A stretch of 24,490 nt of DNA from Deltaproteobacteria bacterium (GTDB lineage: Bacteria; Desulfobacterota; Desulfarculia; Adiutricales; Adiutricaceae). The stretch lies in assembly GCA_031267005.1 (NCBI GenBank), contig JAIRZX010000370.1, positions 1 to 24,490 on the forward strand, given 5' to 3'. The notes below the pieces were generated by a model, which did not search any database, was not told where the DNA came from, and worked only from the letters and a program-made list of their open reading frames with translations. Shown here piece after piece: positions 18,001 to 24,033 of the stretch (positions are counted from its first letter, which is position 1; every line of letters starts with the position of its first letter). Both the position numbers and the translations under genes were made by a program.

Positions 18001-18813
18001 GGTCGGCCCCCAGGGCGCGTTCCCTTGCCGCGAGGACCCGTACGTCCAGAGCCATCGCGGCAGCGTGCTCCCCGAGACACCTCATGACAGATGCCAGGCC
18101 GCTTTCGGCAGCGAGGGTGTCGGGGTGATCCGACCCAAGGACCCGTTCGCTGTCCGCGATGACCTCTTGAAACATCACCTGCGCCGCGGCGTTCTCCCCG
18201 AGATTGCCCAGGTCCGCCGCCAGGCCGGCTTTCGCGGAGAGCGTGGCGGGGTGTTCCGGGCCGAGGGCACGTTCCCTGGCCGCGAGGATCAGGGCGTGCA
18301 TATCGCGCGCCGCCGCGTGCTCCCCGAGATAGCCCAGGTCCGCCGCCAGGTTCATTCTCGCGACGAGCGTGTCTGGATGATCCGGGCCCATGGTTCGTTC
18401 CGTCGTCCCGAGGAACAGGGCGTGCAGTTCCCGTGCGGCCTCGAAGCCCCGAGGCTGGCAAGGCACATGGCCAGGCCGTTCCTTTCCTCCGCCGTGACGG
18501 GATGGTCCGGCCCCAGGGTCCTTTCCCTCGCCTCGACGAGCTGGGCGAACAATTCGCCAGCGGCGGCGTAATCGTTGAGATAGGCCATGTCGATGGCCAG
18601 GCTGTGCTTGGCCGCCAGCGTTTGCAGATGGTCCGGGCCTAGCCGCCACTCCATCTTCGCGGCCTTGATGGCATGCTTTTCCCGCTCTGCGCGGGGATCA
18701 GGCGGAGACGACATGATGAGAAGAGCGATCACGGCCACGCAGACGAGCAGGACGAGGCTGAGGCAACCCCTGGCAGCCCACAGCAGGGGAGAGGGGCCCT
18801 CGAAGTTTTCCAT
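15072..18813 (-). CDS. Membrane-anchored TPR-CHAT protease, two frameshifts
   Basis: ATG 18813 has an ideal site (AAGGAG, 9-nt spacing). Order: one transmembrane helix (about 12-36, LSLVLLVCVAVIALLI), about 14 kinesin-light-chain-type TPRs of 42 residues (LGPDHPDTLAAR, SLGEYAAARE), a helical linker, then a C-terminal CHAT domain (caspase-like clan CD). The dyad is present: His in VHVASHF (near 15745) and Cys in LSACDTASG (near 15600). The frame is broken twice. Near 18447 one base is missing in a G run inside repeat 2. Between about 15195 and 15110 the CHAT end HPFYWAPFVIMGSWK, which ends at TGA 15074-15072, lies in another frame than the main 15092-18649 frame. Before it lies an odd low-complexity insert of about 65 residues. 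With both indels repaired the protein has about 1240 residues. The family includes proteases triggered through their TPRs, such as the Craspase partner. No partner such as a gasdermin is seen. Confidence 0.85.
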
Positions 18814-18972
18814 CGGGATGTGCTCCTTGGCGGTGCTGTACGGTCTGGCGAAAGTCAAGGCCGGGCGTAAGGACTCAGCGGAAGGCCTGGACGTCATGGC
18901 GCTCAGGGAGAAGTGGCAGTCGTGGTGCTCCGGGAAAGGAACCAGGCCGCAGGAAATCCGCTAGTGCCATGG

Positions 18973-19001
18973 GGTATAGTCTTTTAATACATAGTATTCA
19001 A
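18973..19001 (-). promoter_or_regulatory. Candidate promoter of the TPR-CHAT gene
   Basis: On the minus strand, TTGAAT (19001-18996), a 17-nt spacer and TATACC (18978-18973). It lies about 160 nt before the TPR-CHAT start, in a small AT-rich patch. Confidence 0.5.
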
Positions 19002-19093
19002 AGAAGCCACTCCATGGTTTGATACCCCTGCGAAAAGCCAGCCACCCGCCGAAGTCGAATGCTCCTTGAGGGAGGGGATGGCCGTAGCTCCCC

Positions 19094-19145
19094 CGGCGGA
19101 GGGGCCGATTCGTGCTTCAAAACTGATTTGAGCACAGCTCCGCCG
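19094..19145. promoter_or_regulatory. Nested inverted repeats between TPR-CHAT and the 6S-like RNA
   Basis: The outer arms CGGCGGAG (19094-19101) and CTCCGCCG (19138-19145) enclose an inner hairpin GTGCT-T-CAAA / TTTG-AGCAC (19112-19121/19127-19135). It could be an operator upstream of the TPR-CHAT promoter, or the 5' part of the RNA that follows. Confidence 0.4.
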
Positions 19146-19154
19146 TTGCTGACC

Positions 19155-19332
19155 CCTCAGCTGGGCTGGCGATCGTATCTGTTCACGGGCCCAAGGGAAG
19201 GGCTGTATTGTGCCTGGCTGGAGGCGGTACTGGGTTATGAAGGAGGTAGCCCGAGTCCTGTGGGGCGAGGCGGCCATCTACTCCTGTGGACGGATACCTT
19301 ACGGGCGCTCTCCAGGTTCCCAATTTGGGAGG
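19155..19332 (+). ncRNA. ssrS: Probable 6S-like RNA
   Basis: 6S RNA mimics an open promoter and holds sigma70 RNA polymerase in stationary phase. Support: CTGGGCTGG near the 5' end and TCTGTTCACGGGCC for the 5' side of the bubble. On the 3' side CCATCTACTCC, a short hairpin (TCC/GGA), then TACCTTACGGGCG recall the CATCTAC-hairpin-GTTACGCCC order of Pseudomonas 6S. A closing stem can be drawn: CCTC, GGG, CTGG (19155-19169) with CCAG, CCC, GAGG (19312-19332). A terminator stands at 19371-19406, and no credible gene covers the segment. I did not obtain a full fold of the apical part, so the family call is tentative. No ygfA-type neighbour is present. Confidence 0.4.
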
Positions 19333-19370
19333 ATGAGAGGAGAGGAGCGGGTTTTCGTAGCGGAATCAAT

Positions 19371-19406
19371 CCCTTCCCGGCCAACTTCGCCGGGCGGGTT
19401 TTTTTT
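19371..19406 (+). terminator. Intrinsic terminator after the 6S-like RNA
   Basis: CCCGGC (19376-19381) pairs with GCCGGG (19389-19394), extended by CCC (19371-19373) with GGG (19396-19398), and runs directly into eight T (19399-19406). Plus-strand orientation. Confidence 0.8.
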
Positions 19407-19660
19407 CTGGCGGGCAACGCTGCGTAGCCACGTATTTGTAGGAAAATGGGGCTGAAGGGTTACGGAAACGTCATTTTTCTCTGGGGCAACCGGGGCCACT
19501 TCAGCGCTGGAACGCCTAATCCTTATGATATCCAGTGATTCCAGCCTCGATTTCCGCAGTTGGTCCTGAATCTGCATTAGGTCCGGGCGTCCCCGGAGGG
19601 AGCGAATCCCCGCGGCCCCCGGGCCCGGCGGGGAGCGCGGAGCTCCGGGGAGGCAGGGCC

Positions 19661-20200
19661 GTGGAAGACGAGGTTCTTGACGGGCTCGCCGATGAAGAGG
19701 AGGGGGGAGGCGGGGCCGTTCCCCTCCTGATCGACGCCACCCTGCCTGTCCTCCGCCGGCTCTCGCCCGGCGCGGCCAACGCGCGGGGCAGGGAATGGAG
19801 GGCGCTCATGCTCGAGATGGGCGTCACCGCCGTGAAGGCCGTCGGCAGCTGCCCCTATTCGACGGACGCCGCCCGGGGCTTGGACTGGGCTTTCCTTTGC
19901 GACTGGAGGAGGCTTTTCGCCGGGCTTAAGGCGCTTAAGCTCCCGGAGGTGGCTTTCGGAAACGCCGCGGGCCAGGCGACCGCCCTGGCAGTAGCGTGGC
20001 TGGAGTCGGGCGGCGCGGGGGCCGTGTGCTCCCTGGGAGGGGCGGGAGGCCTCCCCGAGCTCGGCGAAGTGAGGCGTGCGGTGCACGTCCGGGGGATCCT
20101 GCCCCTGAAGTCCCCGGACGCGGCGTTCAGGCGCATGCGGCGTCTTGGGGAAGCCTTGAGGGGCGGCGCCCGGACTGCCGCCGGAGTGAAGGCCGCCTGA
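19661..20200 (+). CDS. Small degenerate HMGL/homocitrate-synthase-like protein
   Basis: GTG 19661 is chosen because GGGGAGG precedes it with good spacing; the frame is open back to 19535 as Pro/Gly-rich sequence. The 179-residue product recalls fragments of the HMGL-like TIM barrel of homocitrate and isopropylmalate synthases. LLIDATLP stands where those enzymes have the metal- and substrate-binding DTTLRDGEQ. FGNAAGQATALAVAWLESG followed by a Gly-rich stretch stands where they have HND.G.A.AN.LA.VEAGA and GLGERAGN. The catalytic Arg and the His pair are missing, and the length is half or less of the family. It is therefore probably a non-catalytic relative or a decayed copy. The match is by eye and weak; an unrelated protein is possible. 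Confidence 0.5.
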   Translation: MEDEVLDGLADEEEGGGGAVPLLIDATLPVLRRLSPGAANARGREWRALMLEMGVTAVKAVGSCPYSTDAARGLDWAFLCDWRRLFAGLKALKLPEVAFGNAAGQATALAVAWLESGGAGAVCSLGGAGGLPELGEVRRAVHVRGILPLKSPDAAFRRMRRLGEALRGGARTAAGVKAA

Positions 20201-20680
20201 CCGGCCCGGCGCCGCCTTCCGAGCGGGCGCCTCCGCCCGTGCCGGGGTTGCCCCGGCGCGGCACGGCGTCGTTTTCAAGCGGACGAGTCATCGTGCGCCG
20301 TTTTTTAAGACTTGCGGCAACTGCCCTTTCGTTGACGAGCCACTGATATTTTCCGTTGGCTTTTGCGGGCCGCGAACCCAAACGGCTTTCATCTGCGCTC
20401 CCCTTGCCCCGCCCGTTTTCCTGGCAACCGTCTTCCGCCTTTCTGCCTTCTGCGACCGCGCCAGTCCGACGTCTCGAACGGACCGGCTGCGGCGTCTCCC
20501 GAGTTAAGCTCGCCACCGGACGGCGCGTACCGGTGTGGCGAGGAGGGGGTCCGGCGGCAAGCCCGCTTGGAGCCCCGCCATGACCGTTGCGGCGGCCTCG
20601 CGCCGTTCCCGCGCCGTTGCCCGCCCCGGGGGGGGAGGCCGCAGCGGCGGGGGGCTTCGCAAGGCCCGCCGTAGACGTAG
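20201..20680. other. Gap ending in a strong terminator, no gene
   Basis: No convincing frame. Small stems such as GTCCG/CGGAC (about 20465-20485) occur. The terminator at 20681-20715 shows that a plus-strand transcript crosses this segment, either a long 3' end of the HMGL-like gene or a separate RNA. I cannot identify a promoter. Confidence 0.4.
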
Positions 20681-20715
20681 AGCCCCGGCCATTTAATTAG
20701 GGCCGGGGCTTTTTT
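20681..20715 (+). terminator. Intrinsic terminator
   Basis: A perfect 10-bp stem, AGCCCCGGCC (20681-20690) and GGCCGGGGCT (20701-20710), with a 10-nt AT-rich loop and a T tract (20710-20715). Plus orientation only. Confidence 0.85.
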
Positions 20716-20822
20716 ATGTCCTCGGCGCCTCAACGCTGCCGTTTCGGCTCGCTTAAATACTAGTGTCTATTCGCATAAATCCGTAGGTGAATCTGGGAGC
20801 TAATCGGCCCTCAGCCTCCCTC

Positions 20823-20920
20823 TAGGACCGCCTAACCTTTCCCAGAACCACCACCGGCCGATTAGGACCGCCTCGCCCTTCCCAGGACCACCACCAGCCG
20901 ACTAGGACAGCCTCCTCTCT
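20823..20920. repeat. 40-nt tandem direct repeat, about 2.4 copies
   Basis: Units 20823-20862 and 20863-20902 share TAGGACCGCCT, CCCAG.ACCACCACC and GCCGA. A partial third unit begins at 20903 (TAGGACAGCCTCC). It lies between the last core-type sequence and the AT-rich accessory module. No frame through it looks coding. Confidence 0.8.
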
Positions 20921-21121
20921 ACTACAGCCTCACCGAAGTTCGACTCCTGCCAGACACAGAACCTCCCTCCCCCTTGAGTTCAAGAAAAAATACGTGATAT
21001 GTAACTCCTCCACCACTATCCCGCCACAGTATCGGTAATTCAGAACTACGTCTTTGATGTGCCAAAGTCCGGCTAGCCCGCAGAGCTTAGACTAACGGTC
21101 ATGGCTCGTATGGCACTGCGG

Positions 21122-21310
21122 CTATGCCGTTCCGCCGCTTGCCAACCTTCTAAAGGAAATCAGGTGTCCACTGGAAAAATTGGTGCAACTGACTTGATGG
21201 AAAATATATTTATTTTTTGCAACACAGTAGAAGAGCCGTATATTGTAGTAGCCGACGACAATGACGAAGAGGATCAAGCCGACAAGTATCACTACATCGT
21301 AGGCGTCCAT
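21122..21310 (-). CDS. Small membrane peptide, module 1 (candidate toxin)
   Basis: 62 residues: MDAYD, a strongly hydrophobic helix (about 6-28, VVILVGLILFVIVVGYY), then a basic polar tail. ATG 21310 has AAAGGA 8 nt upstream. The start region, the MDAYD motif and the topology match the 47-residue peptide at 22813-22670, so the two are paralogous last genes of two parallel modules. Single-helix peptides with a basic tail are typical of membrane-depolarising toxins, and known Panacea systems include membrane toxins; a toxin role is inference. An overlapping plus-strand frame (21101-21400) is rejected as a shadow. The region is AT-rich, unlike the core genes. Confidence 0.65.
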   Translation of the reverse strand: MDAYDVVILVGLILFVIVVGYYNIRLFYCVAKNKYIFHQVSCTNFSSGHLISFRRLASGGTA

Positions 21311-21503
21311 GGCGGAGTTCCTTTACGGCTTTCTAATTCCAATGATTTTTCAAGATTTCAAAAATTGATATATCCAGATAATAAATTTTTAATATCATAG
21401 ATGATAGAAATGTATAGTTTTTTTAAAATTTTGAACAATTATTGGAATAAGGAGTGGGATGGGTACCCTTCTTGCGTATTTTATAGACGACGATTGCAGA
21501 CAG

Positions 21504-21958
21504 TCAGACTCCAAAGAGAACAGCGCCTGCTTGCAATATAAAGCCAATAATGAACGAAATGTTCGTAAAATTATCCTTGTTTCCAAAACCGATGAAAACA
21601 GCAGCGAAAAAAACCTACAAGAACACACCAAAAATTATTCAAAAAAAAGGTTACAGTTTTGGTATTCCAGGCCACTTATCTTCCCGTTTTCAGAAGACAA
21701 TTTCTTATTGTCAAAAGAAAGCGTTTCCATTTGAGCGGAAAGGTTTTTGATCTGCCCCTTGAGGTCAGCGATAGTCTGATCGCGATCTGTTATCATCTGA
21801 CGGAGAGTTAACGAATATTTGTGTTCTAAAGCGACTGATTCCTCATATTCTACAGAACCAGCAATCGATTTTCCGGCATCGTCCTCCGGCAACAAATCAT
21901 CAACAGGCGGTATTTTTGCAAGAGGTAATGGCTTCAAACGATTGTCGTTCTCGCTCAT
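21504..21958 (-). pseudogene. Coiled-coil membrane protein, module 1, frame broken
   Basis: ATG 21958 lies one base after the stop of the Panacea gene, the same junction as in module 2. The first 107 residues (stop at 21635) are hydrophilic with a coiled coil at about 45-95 (RDQTIADLKGQIKNLSAQME), ending in KISGL as in the paralog (RKISGLVQDKF). The paralog then has two membrane helices; here they lie in other frames. After the eight T at 21645-21638, one frame reads LNNFWCVLVGFF. After a second run of seven T the next reads FFAAVFIGFGNKDNF and IIGFILQAGAVLFGV, to TGA 21506-21504. Two homopolymer indels therefore separate it from an intact protein of about 155 residues. It may be real decay, phase variation or sequencing error. 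Confidence 0.6.
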
Positions 21959-21959
21959 A

Positions 21960-22526
21960 TCAGCTTGCCCTTTCCAATAACCACTTGAAATAAAACCTCA
22001 TGAGTTCCACCGGTATCACCAGATCATAATACTCGCCGTACCATTGGTTATCCGTGGCCGCAAGGCGGTTTGCTACCGAATTCGCCACCTTGTCCCAGGG
22101 CGAATTTTTAGCGTGGCTTATGGATACGAGTTTCCATGCCTCCATTTTGGAATAGCTCTTCCAGATGAACCGCATGAACTCATCGGTGTCGTCGTCACGC
22201 GAGGTCATCACTGGGATACCCCAAGCCGTGTAGTCTGCTCCGTGAAGGACATATCCCTCGATCAGGTCAGTCAAGTCCTCGCTCTTCGGGCGGCCATTGA
22301 GCGCACGATACACGGACCTGATGACAGGGCCGTACTTCCATGCCTCGATCGGGTCCTCGAAAAGTGGGACGTTGAAATACGCCAGGTGCCAGCCCTGCGC
22401 GAAGTAGAGCATTTTCTGGAGCTTCAAGTGGGTGAGCCCGCTCGGTTCCTCCCGGTTCTTCCCGATAAACCAGTTGGCTACGGCGATCGCCGAATTGATG
22501 GCCGGGGCGTTTTTGGTATCCGTCAT
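21960..22526 (-). CDS. Panacea/DUF4065 antitoxin-like protein, module 1
   Basis: 188 residues with the hallmarks of the Panacea domain (SocA/GepA-like): AVANWFIGKN, LTHLKLQKMLYFAQGWHLAY, PIEAWKYGPVIRSVY, and a helical second half. Panacea proteins act as antitoxins against many unrelated toxins, including membrane toxins and toxic small alarmone synthetases, usually encoded next to them. The start is the ATG of MTDTKNAP at 22526, because GAGGAGG lies 6 nt upstream inside the earlier in-frame ATG 22556 reading. It is a clear paralog of 23283-23843, with the same leader, ribosome site and downstream order. Composition is less GC-rich than the core genes, suggesting transfer. The antitoxin role comes from the family, not from this sequence. 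Confidence 0.9.
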   Translation of the reverse strand: MTDTKNAPAINSAIAVANWFIGKNREEPSGLTHLKLQKMLYFAQGWHLAYFNVPLFEDPIEAWKYGPVIRSVYRALNGRPKSEDLTDLIEGYVLHGADYTAWGIPVMTSRDDDTDEFMRFIWKSYSKMEAWKLVSISHAKNSPWDKVANSVANRLAATDNQWYGEYYDLVIPVELMRFYFKWLLERAS

Positions 22527-22556
22527 GGTCCACCTCCTCATGCTATGAGAGGGCAA

Positions 22557-22586
22557 GGCGGCCCGGCAGGGGCGGGGAGTTTCGCC
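22557..22586 (-). promoter_or_regulatory. Leader hairpin of module 1
   Basis: Outer arms GGCG/CGCC and inner arms CCCG/CGGG (22562-22565/22573-22576). The same position and the blocks CCGGCAGGGGC and CGGACTTAA (plus-strand reading) recur in module 2. It may be an attenuator or a binding site for the Panacea product. Confidence 0.5.
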
Positions 22587-22669
22587 GGACTTAAGGCAGA
22601 TTTTACATCAGACCGCGTTTATTGGCTATATGGCCGCGCCCGGGGGGGCTTTCGGAGGGGGAGGGGGCT

Positions 22670-22813
22670 CTAGCCCGCCTCCAAGGCCATCCGAGAAAAT
22701 TGGGAATAGCCAGCCGCTTTCCGCTTGAGGCGGGGGAGGATAACCTTGGCGTTGACAGTGGAAAAGACGAAGATGCCCAGGGCGAGAAGCATCAGCGCGT
22801 CATAGGCGTCCAT
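22670..22813 (-). CDS. Small membrane peptide, module 2 (candidate toxin)
   Basis: 47 residues, too short for common gene callers: MDAYDALMLLALGIFVFSTV (start and membrane helix to about 20), then a strongly basic tail (KVILPRLKRKAAGY) to TAG at 22672-22670. ATG 22813 has AAAAGGA 8 nt upstream, the same arrangement as the module 1 peptide. The shared MDAYD start, helix and place in the module argue that this is a real gene. A perfect inverted repeat lies about 30 nt before its start (22844-22863). The next gene of the same strand (module 1 Panacea) starts 143 nt downstream with no clear terminator between. A toxin or membrane-effector role is inference from size, charge and context. Confidence 0.7.
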   Translation of the reverse strand: MDAYDALMLLALGIFVFSTVNAKVILPRLKRKAAGYSQFSRMALEAG

Positions 22814-22843
22814 GGCGAAGGTCCTTTTCAAGAGCCGTCCGGT

Positions 22844-22863
22844 CCGGAACCGTCCGGTTCCGG
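22844..22863. promoter_or_regulatory. Perfect inverted repeat before the module 2 peptide
   Basis: CCGGAACC (22844-22851) and GGTTCCGG (22856-22863) with a 4-nt loop, in the 75-nt space between the coiled-coil gene and the small peptide. It could separate translation or RNA stability of the two parts, or be an operator. Confidence 0.6.
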
Positions 22864-22888
22864 AAAGTTTGCCTTGTCCAGCGGCTGC

Positions 22889-23281
22889 CTAACTTTTTCT
22901 TTTATTCAAAAGGGCCGGAATCGTCATTAAGCCCGCCCAGACGGCGGACGCCAGAAAAAAACCGTCGGCTATGCCGCCCTCCGTCATGGCGCCAAGGGAC
23001 GAAAGGCAGACGCAACCTAAACAGGCGAACGTCAAATAGAATTTATCTTGTACCAGGCCGCTTATTTTCCTGACTTCGATATTCAAATCGTTACAGCGCA
23101 AGGTAAGCGTCTCAATCTGAGAGTTTTGGTTTTTTATGGTGTCATATAAAGTAGTCAGTTCCCTTTGAGCAGGCTCCATATCCACATGTTCTCGAGAGCC
23201 GACAAGTACGTTTTCGGAAGCTGTTTCCGGCAACAGGGCACCGGCAGGAGGGCGCGGGAACTTATTTTTCCTCTTGTCCAT
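22889..23281 (-). CDS. Coiled-coil protein with two C-terminal membrane helices, module 2
   Basis: 130 residues: a basic N-terminus (MDKRKNKFPRPP), a polar region, a coiled coil (about 40-78, REL..LYDTIKNQNSQIETLTLR), then two membrane helices (about 82-100 FYLTFACLGCVCLSSLG and 104-124 GGIADGFFLASAVWAGL) and a short basic end. It begins one base after the Panacea stop, so translation is likely coupled, as in module 1. I recognise no named family. A membrane-tethered coiled coil directly behind a Panacea gene could be the toxin, an anchor or sensor, or a regulator of the small peptide further down. The intact frame here shows what the broken module 1 copy should look like. Confidence 0.75.
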   Translation of the reverse strand: MDKRKNKFPRPPAGALLPETASENVLVGSREHVDMEPAQRELTTLYDTIKNQNSQIETLTLRCNDLNIEVRKISGLVQDKFYLTFACLGCVCLSSLGAMTEGGIADGFFLASAVWAGLMTIPALLNKRKS

Positions 23282-23282
23282 G

Positions 23283-23843
23283 TCAGCTTTCCAAGGCCAA
23301 GAGCGACTTGAAATAGGACCTCATGAGTTCTACCGGAATCACCAGATTCAAGTGCTCCCTGTGCCCGGCATTAACTATCACTTCATTATTCCTGAATAAA
23401 TTCGATACCTTGTCCCACGGCGATCCTTTCGCGTGGCTAATGGACACGAGCTTCCAAGCCTCTTCTTTGGAATAGCTGTCCCAGATTGACTGCATGAATT
23501 CCTGCATTTCTTCGTCCCGGAACGACATCTGGGGCGTTCCCAGCAAATAGTCCATGCCTTGTACGACATACCCCATGATCTGATCCGATATGACCTCGTC
23601 CCTGCGGGAGCTGACAGCGTAATAAACGGAAGTAACGACCGGTCCGAACTTCCATGCCTCGATGGGATCTACGAAAAGCGGCATGTCGAAGTACGCCAGA
23701 TGCCATCCCTGGGCGAAGTAAAGCATCTTCTGGATCTTCAGGTGGGTAAGTCCGCTGGGGTCGGCCTGGTTCTTGCTGATGAACCAGTTGGCCACGGCGA
23801 CAGCGGAATTGGTGACCAACTCGGGGCTGGCTTCGTCCGTCAT
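23283..23843 (-). CDS. Panacea/DUF4065 antitoxin-like protein, module 2
   Basis: 186 residues with the same signature as its paralog at 21960-22526: AVANWFISKN, LTHLKIQKMLYFAQGWHLAY, PIEAWKFGPVVTSVYY, WDSYSKEEAWKLVSISHAKG. The end (LVIPVELMRSYFKSLL) is shared too. The start at MTDEAS (ATG 23843) is chosen because AGGAGG lies 6 nt upstream, inside the longer reading from 23861. The 20-nt stretch over ribosome site and start is almost the same in both modules. Differences between the two Panacea proteins cluster in the middle (about 80-120) and around 155-170, which may reflect different toxin partners. It is the first gene of a likely three-gene operon with 22889-23281 and 22670-22813. Confidence 0.9.
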   Translation of the reverse strand: MTDEASPELVTNSAVAVANWFISKNQADPSGLTHLKIQKMLYFAQGWHLAYFDMPLFVDPIEAWKFGPVVTSVYYAVSSRRDEVISDQIMGYVVQGMDYLLGTPQMSFRDEEMQEFMQSIWDSYSKEEAWKLVSISHAKGSPWDKVSNLFRNNEVIVNAGHREHLNLVIPVELMRSYFKSLLALES

Positions 23844-23870
23844 GGTCCACCTCCTGGACATTGGCGGGAA

Positions 23871-23900
23871 AAGCGGTCCGGCAGGGGCCGGGCGCCGCTT
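23871..23900 (-). promoter_or_regulatory. Leader hairpin of module 2
   Basis: AAGCGG/CCGCTT (23871-23876/23895-23900) encloses CCGGC/GCCGG (23878-23882/23887-23891). On the minus strand it is followed by four T and then the ribosome site, an attenuator-like layout. It is homologous to 22557-22586 of module 1. Confidence 0.55.
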
Positions 23901-23993
23901 CGGACTTAATGCTGTTTTGGTTTTCCTGGAATTCGGCGGCGAGTTGGGAGGCCGTCACCTCGATCGCCGTCGATAATGTCGTTCAACTCCTTG

Positions 23994-24033
23994 AGGCGGG
24001 TACCGAGCCCGCCTACGTTAGGCATAGCCTAAC
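23994..24033. promoter_or_regulatory. Two adjacent palindromes upstream of module 2
   Basis: AGGCGGG/CCCGCCT (23994-24014, 7-nt loop), then GTTAGGC-ATA-GCCTAAC (24017-24033). This is operator-like, about 150 nt before the module 2 start. A 39-codon minus-strand frame (24025-23906) starts inside the second palindrome but has no ribosome site, so I do not call it. Confidence 0.5.

Noticed and set aside
16991..18128. Long plus-strand frames with repetitive GWSGPR.LSLASRT
   Set aside because: Antisense shadows of the 126-nt TPR-encoding repeats of the TPR-CHAT gene.
20918..20960. GTTCGACTCC resembling a tRNA T-loop
   Set aside because: No matching T-stem, acceptor stem or anticodon arm around it.
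21101..21734. Plus-strand frames of 91-99 residues across module 1
   Set aside because: Antisense to the small peptide and the coiled-coil gene, which have paralogs, ribosome sites and consistent order; the plus frames have none.
23906..24025. 39-codon minus-strand frame upstream of module 2 (MPNVGG...)
   Set aside because: No ribosome site, begins inside a palindrome, and has no counterpart before module 1.
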